From NCBI GenBank assembly GCA_943914745.1, contig CALUDF010000167.1:1-6950 (forward strand): 6,950 nt of DNA. Reading direction: 5' to 3'. Under the pieces are notes generated by a model. That model ran no database searches, was not told where the DNA came from, and saw nothing but the letters and a program-made list of their open reading frames with translations. This document shows, piece by piece, positions 1 through 6,950 of this stretch. The translations under genes were made by a program, and so were the position numbers. Source of the stretch: an uncultured Bacteriovorax sp. Its GTDB lineage: Bacteria > Bdellovibrionota > Bacteriovoracia > Bacteriovoracales > Bacteriovoracaceae. The stretch's first letter is position 1. Each line of letters opens with the position of its first letter.

Positions 1-1
1 A

Positions 2-1492
2 AACACTCCTGTTGTCGACTTGAAGGTTAACGATATCATCCGTCTTCGTCCGGGAGAAAAATTTCCACTGGACGGAGAGATTATCATTGGTGAAACCCAT
101 GCTGATGAGTCAATGCTCACTGGAGAATCCCAGGCCATTGCAAAATCTGTAGGATCAAAAGTTTTTGCAGGAAGTATGAACCTTGAAGGGTCAGTGACCA
201 TAAAAATCACGGCCACCATCCATAGCACTTTTATTTCAGAAATCGTTCACTTCGTAGAAAAGGCCCAGCTAAAAAAAGCTCCGATCCAGCAATACGCTGA
301 CAAGATCGTTAAAGTTTTTGTACCCATTATTCTTCTGATCGCTGTGCTTACTTTTATCATCTGGTATTTCTCGACAAAAGATCTTGGCTTCTCACTCACC
401 CATATGATTGCGGTGCTCGTGATTGCTTGCCCGTGCGCTTTGGGGCTTGCGGTTCCCATGGCGATCATGCTCTCAACGAGTCAAGCCGCTAAAGATGGAC
501 TGTTAATAAGTGGTGGTGACATCGTAGAAAAAGGGTCTCATATTGATACGATTGTTTTTGATAAAACAGGTACGCTGACTGAGGGAAGGCCTGAATTAAC
601 CGAGATTGTGATTTTTGATTCTTCTTACAAAGAAGAAGAACTCTTAAAAATAGCCGCCTCGGGCCTTCAATATTCAACCCACCCTCTTTCACAATCGGTG
701 GCCCATGCTGCCGTAAAAAGAGACTTAAAGCTTACTGACCCTGATAAATTTAAGAGCTTAACAGGCTTGGGAGTTATCGCTGAATTAAACGGCAAAAAGC
801 TCGCTCTCGGCAATGCTGATCTTTTAAAACAAGAAGGTGTAAGCGAGAGTATTCCAGATAGTTTTTACAATGCCCATGTGGGCAGTTATGTTTTTCTCGC
901 ACTTGACCAAAAGCTTGCCGCTGCTTTTGTCATAACTGATCCAATCAAAAAAGAGGCACGCACCTTAATTAGAAATCTCCATTCATTGGGCATTAATGTC
1001 TGGATGCTCACAGGAGACCACCAAGGAGTCGCTCACAAGATTGGAAGTGAGCTAGGTATTGCTCCGGACTTTATCCGAGCAGGAGTTAAGCCCGTTGGGA
1101 AAGCGGATTTTATTTTTGAGTTACAAGAAAAAGGTCACAAAGTGGCCATGATTGGAGACGGGATTAACGATGCTCCAGCTCTGGCGAAAGCGGATCTTTC
1201 AATCGCCATGAGTAATGGCTCAGATGTGGCGCTAGAGGCTTCTGAAGTCTCCTTACTCGATGGCAAAATTCTTTTAGTGGGAGATTTTTTCGCCCGCTCA
1301 AAACGCACAATGAGAATCATCAAAGAAAATCTTCTTCTTTCTTCGCTGTATAATATTCTTTGTATTCCACTGGCGGCCGGAGTCTTCTACCCATGGACAA
1401 AAATGTCACTGACTCCAATGTGGGCAAGTCTAGCGATGGGACTTTCTAGTTTTTCAGTGATTATGAATTCATTTCGAGTGAAAAAAATTTAG
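2..1492 (+). CDS. copA: Cu(+)-exporting P1B-type ATPase (CopA-like), 5' end outside window
   Basis: Heavy-metal P-type ATPase that uses ATP to pump monovalent copper (or silver) out of the cytoplasm across the inner membrane. The reading frame is open from base 2 and in-frame codons before the TTG at 20 look like A-domain sequence (VVDLKVNDI), so this is a gene cut by the window edge, not one starting at 20. Visible in order: actuator-domain TGES (119-130); a membrane segment around 305-375; the metal-binding CPC in the next segment (428-436); phosphorylation site DKTGTLT (560-580); the P1B-specific HP pair (680-685); hinge GDGIND (1154-1171); and two C-terminal membrane segments with YN (1349-1354) and MGLSS (1436-1450). 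CPC plus YN plus MxxSS is the known Cu(+) P1B-1 signature, so copper is favoured over Zn/Cd. N-terminal metal-binding domains and the first four helices cannot be seen. The frame has no disruption. The symbol is by family, not proven orthology. Confidence 0.93.
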   Translation, partial: NTPVVDLKVNDIIRLRPGEKFPLDGEIIIGETHADESMLTGESQAIAKSVGSKVFAGSMNLEGSVTIKITATIHSTFISEIVHFVEKAQLKKAPIQQYADKIVKVFVPIILLIAVLTFIIWYFSTKDLGFSLTHMIAVLVIACPCALGLAVPMAIMLSTSQAAKDGLLISGGDIVEKGSHIDTIVFDKTGTLTEGRPELTEIVIFDSSYKEEELLKIAASGLQYSTHPLSQSVAHAAVKRDLKLTDPDKFKSLTGLGVIAELNGKKLALGNADLLKQEGVSESIPDSFYNAHVGSYVFLALDQKLAAAFVITDPIKKEARTLIRNLHSLGINVWMLTGDHQGVAHKIGSELGIAPDFIRAGVKPVGKADFIFELQEKGHKVAMIGDGINDAPALAKADLSIAMSNGSDVALEASEVSLLDGKILLVGDFFARSKRTMRIIKENLLLSSLYNILCIPLAAGVFYPWTKMSLTPMWASLAMGLSSFSVIMNSFRVKKI

Positions 1493-1510
1493 CTTAGCCT
1501 ACAATTTTTC
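1481..1510. terminator. Candidate bidirectional terminator across convergent stop codons
   Basis: The left arm AAAAATTTAG (1483-1492) pairs with CTACAATTTTT (1499-1509) with one bulged C at 1502 and a 6-nt loop (1493-1498). Both stop codons, TAG at 1490-1492 (+) and TTA at 1494-1496 (TAA on -), lie inside it. Each strand reads a hairpin ending in a T run, as in intrinsic terminators. The stem has only one G-C pair, so it would be weak. No other space exists between the genes for a terminator. Confidence 0.4.
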
Positions 1511-3176
1511 TTACACTCTGGGCCGCTTCAGTTGCTGCCGCAAAAGAGCACTCAAATGCCGGGTTTGCCCAGTTGTCCTGATTGGCAAAGAAAATCTTAT
1601 CACCAAACGAGCGACTCATATTTTCCAGGTAATTGCTTTCAATCAGACCCTTACTAGCGACTGGAAGTGAATGTCCCCAACGGGTCATTCGCATTCCTTT
1701 CAAATCACTCCATTCAACTCCAACGGTCTTTGCAAAATTTTTAAGCTCTTCAATGATTAAGCGCTTGTGCTTATCGTGAGCTCCTGGATTAAACAGGAAT
1801 TGGCGTGCTCCATCAAAAGGAAGTGCTTTATAAACAGTCAGGACTCCATTTGAAGTCTGATCATCTTGGGCCCATGTCCCAAAACAAACATCGCTAAAAG
1901 CGCGGTTGGATTGCTTCATGGCCATTGGCGCTGGCGGCTTTTGGCCTTCAAAACAGTAAACATCAAACCCAGAAGACTTAATGGGATTATTAAAAATAGC
2001 ATTGGCCACAATGTAGCCGCGGAAATTCAGGTCATCCATGAGTTTCACCTGATCGGCCGGAAGATTTGGCACAATCAGTTTAGCGACAAATTTTGGAGAG
2101 GCCACAATGCAAGCTTCTGCTTCAACAGTCTTAATGACACCTAGACCATCTTCATAAGTCACCCACACAGATCCATTAGATCGTTTATCCACGCGAAGAA
2201 CGAAGGCCTGAGCGCGAAGAGCATTACCCGTTGTGGTCTCTTCTAATTTTTCAAACATTCGCTGAGTAATCGCTGCGTTTCCTCCCGGCAGAGAAAGGAC
2301 TCCATCAACTTCAGAGGCAACAAAATTTAAAACCTGCAGGGCCGAGAGCTCTTCAATTGATCCGTTAAAAGATGACCAGCAATAGAGCTGGAAATATTCC
2401 AAAACGTGAGGATGAACTTTTCCAAAAGTCTTAGTGAGCCATTCTTCAAAAGTCATTCTATCAAGGGCCAAGTACTCTTCTTTTGAGATCGCGCTCTCAT
2501 GAGTCCATGGGATATCAGGGTAAGCTTCATCGTAAATTCTTCTGAGTTCAGATTCCACTTTGATAAATTCATGGGCATTTTTTGGATCGGTCACACCTTT
2601 CCAAAAATCTCCCATGAGAGATTTCTTATAAGTGAACTTTGTCTCTTCAGATGTTTCATGCTTAAGCTCATCCATAAGACCTAACTCTTTGAAAAATTTT
2701 TCAATCTCTGAGCCTTCATCTGGAATGGTGACGTAGGCTGCACCAATTGAGTAAGTGGCATTTCCGTATGTTTCGCCTTTGGAGTTTCCTCCAAAGCTTG
2801 GGTCTTGCTCCAAAATCAATGGATTTAAATCGCGAAGACTCCATCCAGCGATGAGGCCGGACATTCCACCACCAACAACAACGACTTTTCTTTTTTCAGT
2901 CGGAAGGGGAATTCCTCCTTTTTTGGCAATGTAGCCATCGAGGTTCCAGAGAATATCGTGAGGCCTGTTGATATTGTCGCCATTGAAATCTTGGCTCACA
3001 AAATCCTCAGCACTTAAGACTTGTATCGGTGACATTTGCATCAAGCTCTTGGGTAAAAGCTTTTTTAAAACAGCACCAGAGTTCCTAGGCATAGCAAAGC
3101 CCATGGCCGTAAAAGCAGAAAGCTTTAAAAAGTCGCGGCGAGGATTCGAAAAAGAGTCTTTTAAATTCAATGACAT
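1494..3176 (-). CDS. Tat-exported FAD-dependent oxidoreductase, flavin amine oxidase family
   Basis: Probable exported flavoenzyme of the flavin-containing amine oxidase / protoporphyrinogen oxidase superfamily; the substrate cannot be told from sequence. From the ATG at 3176 it is 560 aa. A twin-arginine signal is clear: NPRRDFLKLSAF with the arginines at residues 13-14, then a hydrophobic stretch ending near FAMP. The FAD ADP-binding motif VVVVGGGMSG is at about 98-107, the ribose-binding Glu at about 123 (LILEQD), and a GGNSKG turn follows. The C-terminal NWANPAFECSFAAATEAA segment resembles the second FAD contact typical of the family. Folded, FAD-loaded export by Tat fits these parts. 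The frame could extend upstream to a GTG at 3221 (575 aa), which has AGGAGG at 3225-3230 but only 3 nt away. I prefer the ATG because a perfect -35 box upstream would start transcription downstream of that GTG, and because it gives a usual-length Tat n-region. The gene converges on the ATPase and diverges from the PLD gene, so it appears to be monocistronic. Confidence 0.9.
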   Translation of the reverse strand: MSLNLKDSFSNPRRDFLKLSAFTAMGFAMPRNSGAVLKKLLPKSLMQMSPIQVLSAEDFVSQDFNGDNINRPHDILWNLDGYIAKKGGIPLPTEKRKVVVVGGGMSGLIAGWSLRDLNPLILEQDPSFGGNSKGETYGNATYSIGAAYVTIPDEGSEIEKFFKELGLMDELKHETSEETKFTYKKSLMGDFWKGVTDPKNAHEFIKVESELRRIYDEAYPDIPWTHESAISKEEYLALDRMTFEEWLTKTFGKVHPHVLEYFQLYCWSSFNGSIEELSALQVLNFVASEVDGVLSLPGGNAAITQRMFEKLEETTTGNALRAQAFVLRVDKRSNGSVWVTYEDGLGVIKTVEAEACIVASPKFVAKLIVPNLPADQVKLMDDLNFRGYIVANAIFNNPIKSSGFDVYCFEGQKPPAPMAMKQSNRAFSDVCFGTWAQDDQTSNGVLTVYKALPFDGARQFLFNPGAHDKHKRLIIEELKNFAKTVGVEWSDLKGMRMTRWGHSLPVASKGLIESNYLENMSRSFGDKIFFANQDNWANPAFECSFAAATEAAQSVRKIVG

Positions 3177-3209
3177 ATAGGTTATTCCCATAAGGTGAAA
3201 ATAGTTTGA

Positions 3210-3241
3210 GTTATAAAACACTTCCCTCCTAATCCTGTCAA
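3210..3241 (-). promoter_or_regulatory. Putative sigma70-type promoter for the Tat flavoprotein gene
   Basis: On the - strand, bases 3241-3236 read TTGACA, a perfect -35 hexamer. Two -10 options follow: TTTTAT (3218-3213) at 17 nt spacing, or the better hexamer TATAAC (3215-3210) at 20 nt. Either would start RNA around 3203-3206, giving a leader of about 30 nt before the ATG at 3176 with a weak GGGAA ribosome site. Inferred from sequence only. Confidence 0.45.
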
Positions 3242-3271
3242 GAAATCCGGTAAAAATGACGATAATTAGTC

Positions 3272-5122
3272 GTGAAAAGTTTAGTCTTCAAACACATCTA
3301 CTTTCTCGCGATTTGGGTCTTGATAGCCTCTTGCAGCTCTCCTCAAATTAGTGAAGTCGCGCGCGCGCCAGCTGATGATAAAAGTTGTGCGAATTTAGCC
3401 TCATCACTCATTGGAGCAAAAGCTGCTCACGATCTCAATTTAGACCCAGCCTCCATTCCCGCACCATCTCCAGATTTGTCTCTTTCACGAATTCTGCAAA
3501 ACAGAAGTGAGCTAAAAAGAAAATATCACAAAGTTACTGAGTCCATTCGCGATTTTGAAATCAGCAAAGACGTGCCAATCAATGGAAAGACCAAACTTCT
3601 TCTCGATCCACACGAAGGCTATCTCGCTAAAATTCTCATGATCAGAAAGGCGAAGCAGACAATCGACTTGAGTTATTTCATTTTCAAAGAAGATGAAACC
3701 GGCCAGGCCCTTCTTCACGAATTGAGACAGGCCATCAAGCGCGGAGTAAAAGTTCGCATTATTGTAGACTCAATGGGCTCTATTTCTAAAGCTCCCTTTT
3801 ACGATGACATTAAAGCGCTAGTCGCTTTAAGCGGCAGACCCATTCTTGATGAATCAGGAAATCCAACTGGTCAATACGCACAAGCAGAAGCAATGCTGTT
3901 TAATCCCGTTTTTAATATCAGGGCCCATATCGCCAATTGGGCAAAAGCCGTTTACAACCTCTTTGCCAGCGAAGAAAAAAAACTTCCACTGGCAACCTTC
4001 ACTATTAATCGCCGCAGTCACGACAAAATCCTTCTCGTCGATGCAAAGTCAGCCAAAGACTCTATGGCCATTATTGGTGGAAGAAACATTGCCGACAAAT
4101 ATTACAAAGTAAATGCCGGTGTCGAAAACCCAATTCTCGATGCTGAAATTCTCATTAAAGGCTTAACCCAAACCAACCCCGATGGCTCTCTTCAAAACCA
4201 GCTCGAAGATCACTACAACAAAATTTACTACTATCTGGCCAATAAGAATTTTGAAGACTTTTTATTCAAGACAAATCGCGAAGTCGCCAGAAAAGAATTT
4301 AAAAAAATGCGCAAAGCTGCTCGCAATCTCTTTGACCAGCATGGAGTGCTTCATGAACAACTTGTAGCTATGGAACAAGGACATTATCTCGACACAGACT
4401 TTGAAGATAGCCTCATTTCTATTCTCAATGAAATCCAAAACCTGAGCCGAACTAAAATTTTCCTGGCCCCTCAAGGCCCACAAAATAAAAAAAATGGTAA
4501 TTCATTTGTCAGTAAGCTTCGCGAGATTATTTCCAAGGCAGAGGACTCTATAGATATCGTCAGCCCCTACTTCTGGATCCCTGATGAAGAGATTGATCTC
4601 CTCATTGAATGGGCAAAGAAACACCCTCATCGGAAAGTGAGAATCTTTTCAAACTCAATAACAACCACTAATAACGTCATCGCTCAGGCGATGGTTGATG
4701 AGACTTTTAAGCAGACAATCATCAAACGCATTGCTGGAACACCTTATGAAAAACAATTTGAGATCCATGCCTATGGACGCATTGATGATGAAGTCCTCGG
4801 GGGATCAAAGAAATATGGTTTACTCCACGCTAAACTAATTATAGCGGATAAAGAGATCATCTCGGTCTCCACATCCAATCTAGACCCAATTTCAAGGCAC
4901 CTGAACTCTGAAGTAGGAACGACCATTGAAAACCTGCCTAAGAACTCTAAGAACTTGCAGAAGTTTATTAAATACATTGATGATTTGGAGAATAACTCTA
5001 CACTATGGGGAAGCCCAGAATGGCAGGAAATCCGCAGGCACCCAAACAACAGGATCATGGTGGTACTACAAGGTTTTGTCACAAAAATTATTTACGCATT
5101 AAACCTCGTTCCACTTATTTAA
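3272..5122 (+). CDS. Phospholipase D-family lipoprotein, cardiolipin synthase C-like
   Basis: Predicted envelope phosphatidyltransferase or phospholipase with two PLD catalytic motifs. HKD1 is HDKILLVD (H250, K252, D257), followed by GGRN at 269-272. HKD2 is HAKLIIAD (H519, K521, D526), followed by STSNLDPISRHLNSE. GGRNIADKYY after the first and SNLDPxS..LNSE after the second are typical of the ClsC (YmdC) group, which makes cardiolipin by transferring phosphatidyl groups; that activity here is inference. The N-terminus is a lipoprotein signal with lipobox IAS-C21, then SS at +2/+3, so by the E. coli rule it would go to the outer membrane. At 616 aa it is longer than E. coli ClsC (about 470), with an N-terminal linker (about 22-90) and a charged helical insert (about 335-400) between the two domains. 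The start is GTG; a TAA lies 9 nt upstream in frame, so no upstream start exists, and I see no Shine-Dalgarno. The kinase gene follows after 15 nt, suggesting co-transcription. Confidence 0.9.
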   Translation: MKSLVFKHIYFLAIWVLIASCSSPQISEVARAPADDKSCANLASSLIGAKAAHDLNLDPASIPAPSPDLSLSRILQNRSELKRKYHKVTESIRDFEISKDVPINGKTKLLLDPHEGYLAKILMIRKAKQTIDLSYFIFKEDETGQALLHELRQAIKRGVKVRIIVDSMGSISKAPFYDDIKALVALSGRPILDESGNPTGQYAQAEAMLFNPVFNIRAHIANWAKAVYNLFASEEKKLPLATFTINRRSHDKILLVDAKSAKDSMAIIGGRNIADKYYKVNAGVENPILDAEILIKGLTQTNPDGSLQNQLEDHYNKIYYYLANKNFEDFLFKTNREVARKEFKKMRKAARNLFDQHGVLHEQLVAMEQGHYLDTDFEDSLISILNEIQNLSRTKIFLAPQGPQNKKNGNSFVSKLREIISKAEDSIDIVSPYFWIPDEEIDLLIEWAKKHPHRKVRIFSNSITTTNNVIAQAMVDETFKQTIIKRIAGTPYEKQFEIHAYGRIDDEVLGGSKKYGLLHAKLIIADKEIISVSTSNLDPISRHLNSEVGTTIENLPKNSKNLQKFIKYIDDLENNSTLWGSPEWQEIRRHPNNRIMVVLQGFVTKIIYALNLVPLI

Positions 5123-5137
5123 AAGGCACCAATAGGA

Positions 5138-6499
5138 ATGCATCGAGAACAAAAACAATATATCAAAGACCAATTGAGCAATGATTACGTTGTTAAAGCA
5201 AAGAATTCTGCCATCGCCTTCCTAATGACTTCTGTTATCTATTTTTTTCTCCACAAGAACCACCCCGACTACCAAAATTACATTAACGCCCTTCTGGCAC
5301 TCGTCGTATGCCTTTCATTCATAAGGCTCTACAATGCCAATCGCTACATCTCCAAAAAAATCCCACTCGATAAAGCCGTTACGATTTCCAGCTTCAGTGC
5401 AACAATCAACGGTTTTCTCTGGAGCATTATTGGTGTTATGTCGACTCTTTCCTTTGATGCAATCAATGAGCAAATGATCATCACTTTCATTGTCCTTATC
5501 AGCTTCAGTGCTGGCTCCCTGCTCACTCTTTCCCATCGCTGGCCCGTGCTTCTCATTTTCAACAGCTGCATTCTCTTCCCGCAAGTTTTTTATGCTTTCT
5601 ACCACCTAGACAAAGACAGCGACAGCCTTTGGCTTCTGGCCTACACTGCAGTCAACATTCTTTACATTGTAAGACAGGCCCACGTCGTCCAAAGTGAATT
5701 AAAAAAGCGCTTCATCACTGAATACGACTTAAAAAAATCTCTTGAAGCCATCGCTTTAAGTAAAAAAAATCTGGAAGAAGAAAGTGTTAAAACATTTCAT
5801 GCCTCTCGTCTTTCCTCTCTCGGTGAAATGGCCGGAGGAGTGGCACATGAAATTAATAATCCTCTGACAATCATTCAAGGGATAACTAAATCGATGATGA
5901 TTCATGAGGAATTTAAAATTGACGATCAAATCAAAATCAAGCTGGCAAAAATCAATTCGGCCAGCCAGCGCATCGCCAAGATCGTTAAAAGCATGAAAAC
6001 CATTGCCAGCAAACACGATCAAATTGAACACGAAACCCTAAGAACAAGTAAGGCCATTGAACTTGCAATGGGCCTCTTTGAAGAAAGACTAAAGAATGAA
6101 GACATAGCCTTCTCTTATGAAAATAAAACTGATCCCGAAATCCGCTGCAATCCTCAGCAGATCTCGCAAATTATCATTAACCTCTTAAGCAATGCGATTG
6201 ATGCTCTTTTAAAAGTCCATGGCGAGAGGCATTCCCTCGAAGTTCTCATTGAGGAAGATCGACCAAACATGGCAGTGGACATCAGGGTCATCAACAGCGG
6301 CCCTTTAATTGATCCCGAGGTACTGGAGAAAATCTTTGAGCCTTTCTTTTCCACGAAATCATTAGGGAAAGGCACAGGCCTGGGCCTTAGCATCTCCCAA
6401 ACCCTCGCAGGCAATAACGGCGGAACATTGACCTATGAAGTCTATCAGGGAAAAGTGTGTTTTAAGCTCAGATTGCCAACGGTGAGTGCTAATGTGTAA
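5138..6499 (+). CDS. Six-TM membrane sensor histidine kinase
   Basis: Two-component sensor kinase of 453 aa in the inner membrane. Six hydrophobic segments lie at about 22-38, 48-64, 80-104, 111-131, 134-155 and 164-179 with very short connecting loops, so the signal is probably sensed in or at the membrane; there is no large periplasmic domain, HAMP or PAS. A charged, probably coiled-coil linker (about 184-222) leads to the H-box GEMAGGVAHEINNPL with phospho-acceptor H237. The N-box INLLSNAIDAL (N352), F-box FEPFF (400-404) and G2 box GKGTGLGLS (410-418) are intact. The G1 box is unusual: NSGPL at 386-390 where DxGxG is usual, so the adenine-contacting Asp is Asn. The ATG at 5138 is 15 nt after the PLD stop, with AAAAGG (5121-5126) as possible ribosome site, so translation in one operon with the lipoprotein is likely. 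No response regulator gene is nearby, and the target is unknown. Confidence 0.93.
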   Translation: MHREQKQYIKDQLSNDYVVKAKNSAIAFLMTSVIYFFLHKNHPDYQNYINALLALVVCLSFIRLYNANRYISKKIPLDKAVTISSFSATINGFLWSIIGVMSTLSFDAINEQMIITFIVLISFSAGSLLTLSHRWPVLLIFNSCILFPQVFYAFYHLDKDSDSLWLLAYTAVNILYIVRQAHVVQSELKKRFITEYDLKKSLEAIALSKKNLEEESVKTFHASRLSSLGEMAGGVAHEINNPLTIIQGITKSMMIHEEFKIDDQIKIKLAKINSASQRIAKIVKSMKTIASKHDQIEHETLRTSKAIELAMGLFEERLKNEDIAFSYENKTDPEIRCNPQQISQIIINLLSNAIDALLKVHGERHSLEVLIEEDRPNMAVDIRVINSGPLIDPEVLEKIFEPFFSTKSLGKGTGLGLSISQTLAGNNGGTLTYEVYQGKVCFKLRLPTVSANV

Positions 6500-6506
6500 A
6501 AGCTAC

Positions 6507-6559
6507 GACTTGATCTGACAGTTCTCTCTTCTTACTCATAATTTCTGTCCGGTCAAGTC
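6507..6559. repeat. Imperfect inverted repeat resembling two outward IS ends, or a hairpin
   Basis: GACTTGATCTGACAG (6507-6521) is the near reverse complement of CTGTCCGGTCAAGTC (6545-6559): 13 of 15 positions match, separated by 23 nt. The right arm lies just beyond the transposase stop and starts TGTCC, so it is probably the terminal repeat of the IS. The left arm sits 8 nt after the kinase stop and could be a second IS end left from an earlier event. As RNA the arms could also form a stem at the end of the kinase transcript, but no T run follows, so it is not a standard intrinsic terminator. Confidence 0.6.
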
Positions 6560-6950
6560 TAGTTCATAAGTACCTCCTCGGAAGATTTGTGTAAACCTTC
6601 AATAATTTTACTCTGAACTATTTTCAATCCATCGATAAAAGTTTGCATTGGAGTTCGTCCACAGCATACCTTTCCTTGATGTGGACGTGTCTTGTTGTAG
6701 CTCTCAATCCATTGATCCAAATCAATTTGAATCTCTTCCATTGATCCAAATCAATTTGAATCTCTTCCATTGATTGATAAATCTTTTTCCTGAAAGCCAC
6801 TTGATAAAACTCTTCTAAGATTGTTCTATGGAATCTTTCGACAATTCCATTCGTTTGCGGAGATTTTGCTTTTGTCTTAGTGTGATCAATGTCATTCACG
6901 GCCAGATAAAGTTGATAATCATGTTGTTCAAGCTTTCCACAGTATTCTGT
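6559..6950 (-). pseudogene. IS481-type DDE transposase, frameshifted and 5' partial
   Basis: C-terminal half of an integrase-core transposase. On the - strand the frame is open from the window edge and reads TEYCG, LYLAVNDIDHTKTKAKSPQ and then TNGIVERFHRTILEEFY, where the Glu at 6839-6837 is the expected third residue of the DDE triad. The second Asp would lie just past the edge. The product continues as FRKKIYQSMEEIQIDLDQW, then breaks: the same frame goes into unrelated sequence and stops at 6624. The proper ending (DQWIESYNKTRPHQGK, then CCGRTPMQTF) is in another frame and ends at the TAG at 6559-6561. The break coincides with a 29-bp tandem duplication; removing one copy restores a continuous frame. 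RPHQG and GRTPMQT are typical of IS481-type transposases. The protein has lost its normal C-terminus, so it is probably inactive. The gene points toward the kinase gene. Confidence 0.88.
6708..6774. repeat. 29-bp tandem duplication inside the transposase gene
   Basis: Two exact copies (6708-6736 and 6737-6765) are followed by the first 9 bases of a third, TCCATTGAT (6766-6774). The single-copy ancestor would thus have had TCCATTGAT on both sides of a 20-bp spacer, the usual substrate for replication slippage. As 29 is not a multiple of 3, it shifts the transposase frame. Confidence 0.95.

Larger units (their letters stand above)
6546..6950 (-). mobile_element. 3' part of an IS481-type insertion sequence
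   Basis: Partial insertion sequence running off the right edge. It holds the distal part of a DDE transposase on the - strand and ends near TGTCCGGTCAAGTC (6546-6559), a plausible terminal inverted repeat that begins with TG as in this family. The left boundary is inferred from that repeat. The other end and any target-site duplication lie outside the window or cannot be seen. Confidence 0.65.

Noticed and set aside
20..22. TTG at 20 as the start of the ATPase
   Set aside because: The frame is open upstream to the window edge and encodes expected A-domain residues, and a P1B ATPase cannot lack its first four helices.
3358..3368. Alternating CG run of 11 bases in the PLD gene
   Set aside because: Short, in frame and coding for the linker after the lipobox (residues VARAP); alternating runs this short are not strong evidence for Z-DNA or phase variation.
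4771..5082. 103-aa reading frame on the - strand inside the PLD gene
   Set aside because: It is the antisense shadow of the conserved HKD2 region, with no recognisable domain and no ribosome site noted.
5315..5605. 96-aa - strand frame inside the kinase membrane region
   Set aside because: Antisense of a hydrophobic coding region; composition explained by the opposite strand, no domain recognised.
6708..6774. CRISPR-like or regulatory iteron repeat
   Set aside because: Only two adjoining copies with no spacers, inside a transposase gene; slippage duplication explains it fully.
6624..6899. 91-aa frame as an intact small gene
   Set aside because: Its first part is transposase core open to the window edge and its tail is out-of-frame translation after the tandem duplication, so it is part of the pseudogene.

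Overview
This window comes from a Gram-negative bacterium of moderate GC content. The evidence is a lipoprotein signal peptide with a lipobox, a twin-arginine signal peptide and a proteobacterial style of sensor kinase. The gene set (Tat-exported flavin amine oxidase, ClsC-like phospholipase D lipoprotein, membrane histidine kinase, IS481-type transposase) would suit a member of the Bdellovibrionota such as a Bacteriovorax relative. That placement is a guess, because nothing here is a phylogenetic marker.

Layout: (1) The left edge holds the 3' three quarters or so of a Cu(+)-type P1B ATPase on the + strand; its N-terminus lies outside the window. (2) Convergent to it, with only 1 nt between the two stop codons, is a Tat-signal FAD-dependent amine-oxidase-family protein on the - strand. 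An AU-rich hairpin with a T tract on either strand sits across both stop codons. (3) A short divergent intergenic region (about 3177-3271) carries a perfect TTGACA -35 box for the - strand gene. (4) On the + strand, a lipoprotein with two HKD motifs (cardiolipin synthase C / phospholipase D type) is followed after 15 nt by a six-TM sensor histidine kinase; the two probably form an operon. (5) After the kinase, an imperfect inverted repeat of IS-end-like sequence leads into the 3' end of an IS481-type insertion sequence on the - strand. Its transposase is broken by a 29-bp tandem duplication and runs off the right edge.

Functionally, most genes act at the cell envelope: copper export, an exported redox enzyme, phospholipid synthesis or remodelling, and membrane sensing. 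The PLD lipoprotein and the kinase are the only pair whose spacing suggests a shared job; no response regulator is visible for the kinase. I see no convincing previously undescribed multi-gene system. The most notable points are the slippage-type duplication that kills the transposase, the paired IS-end-like repeats, the terminator-like hairpin at the convergent stops, and the altered ATP-binding G1 box of the kinase.
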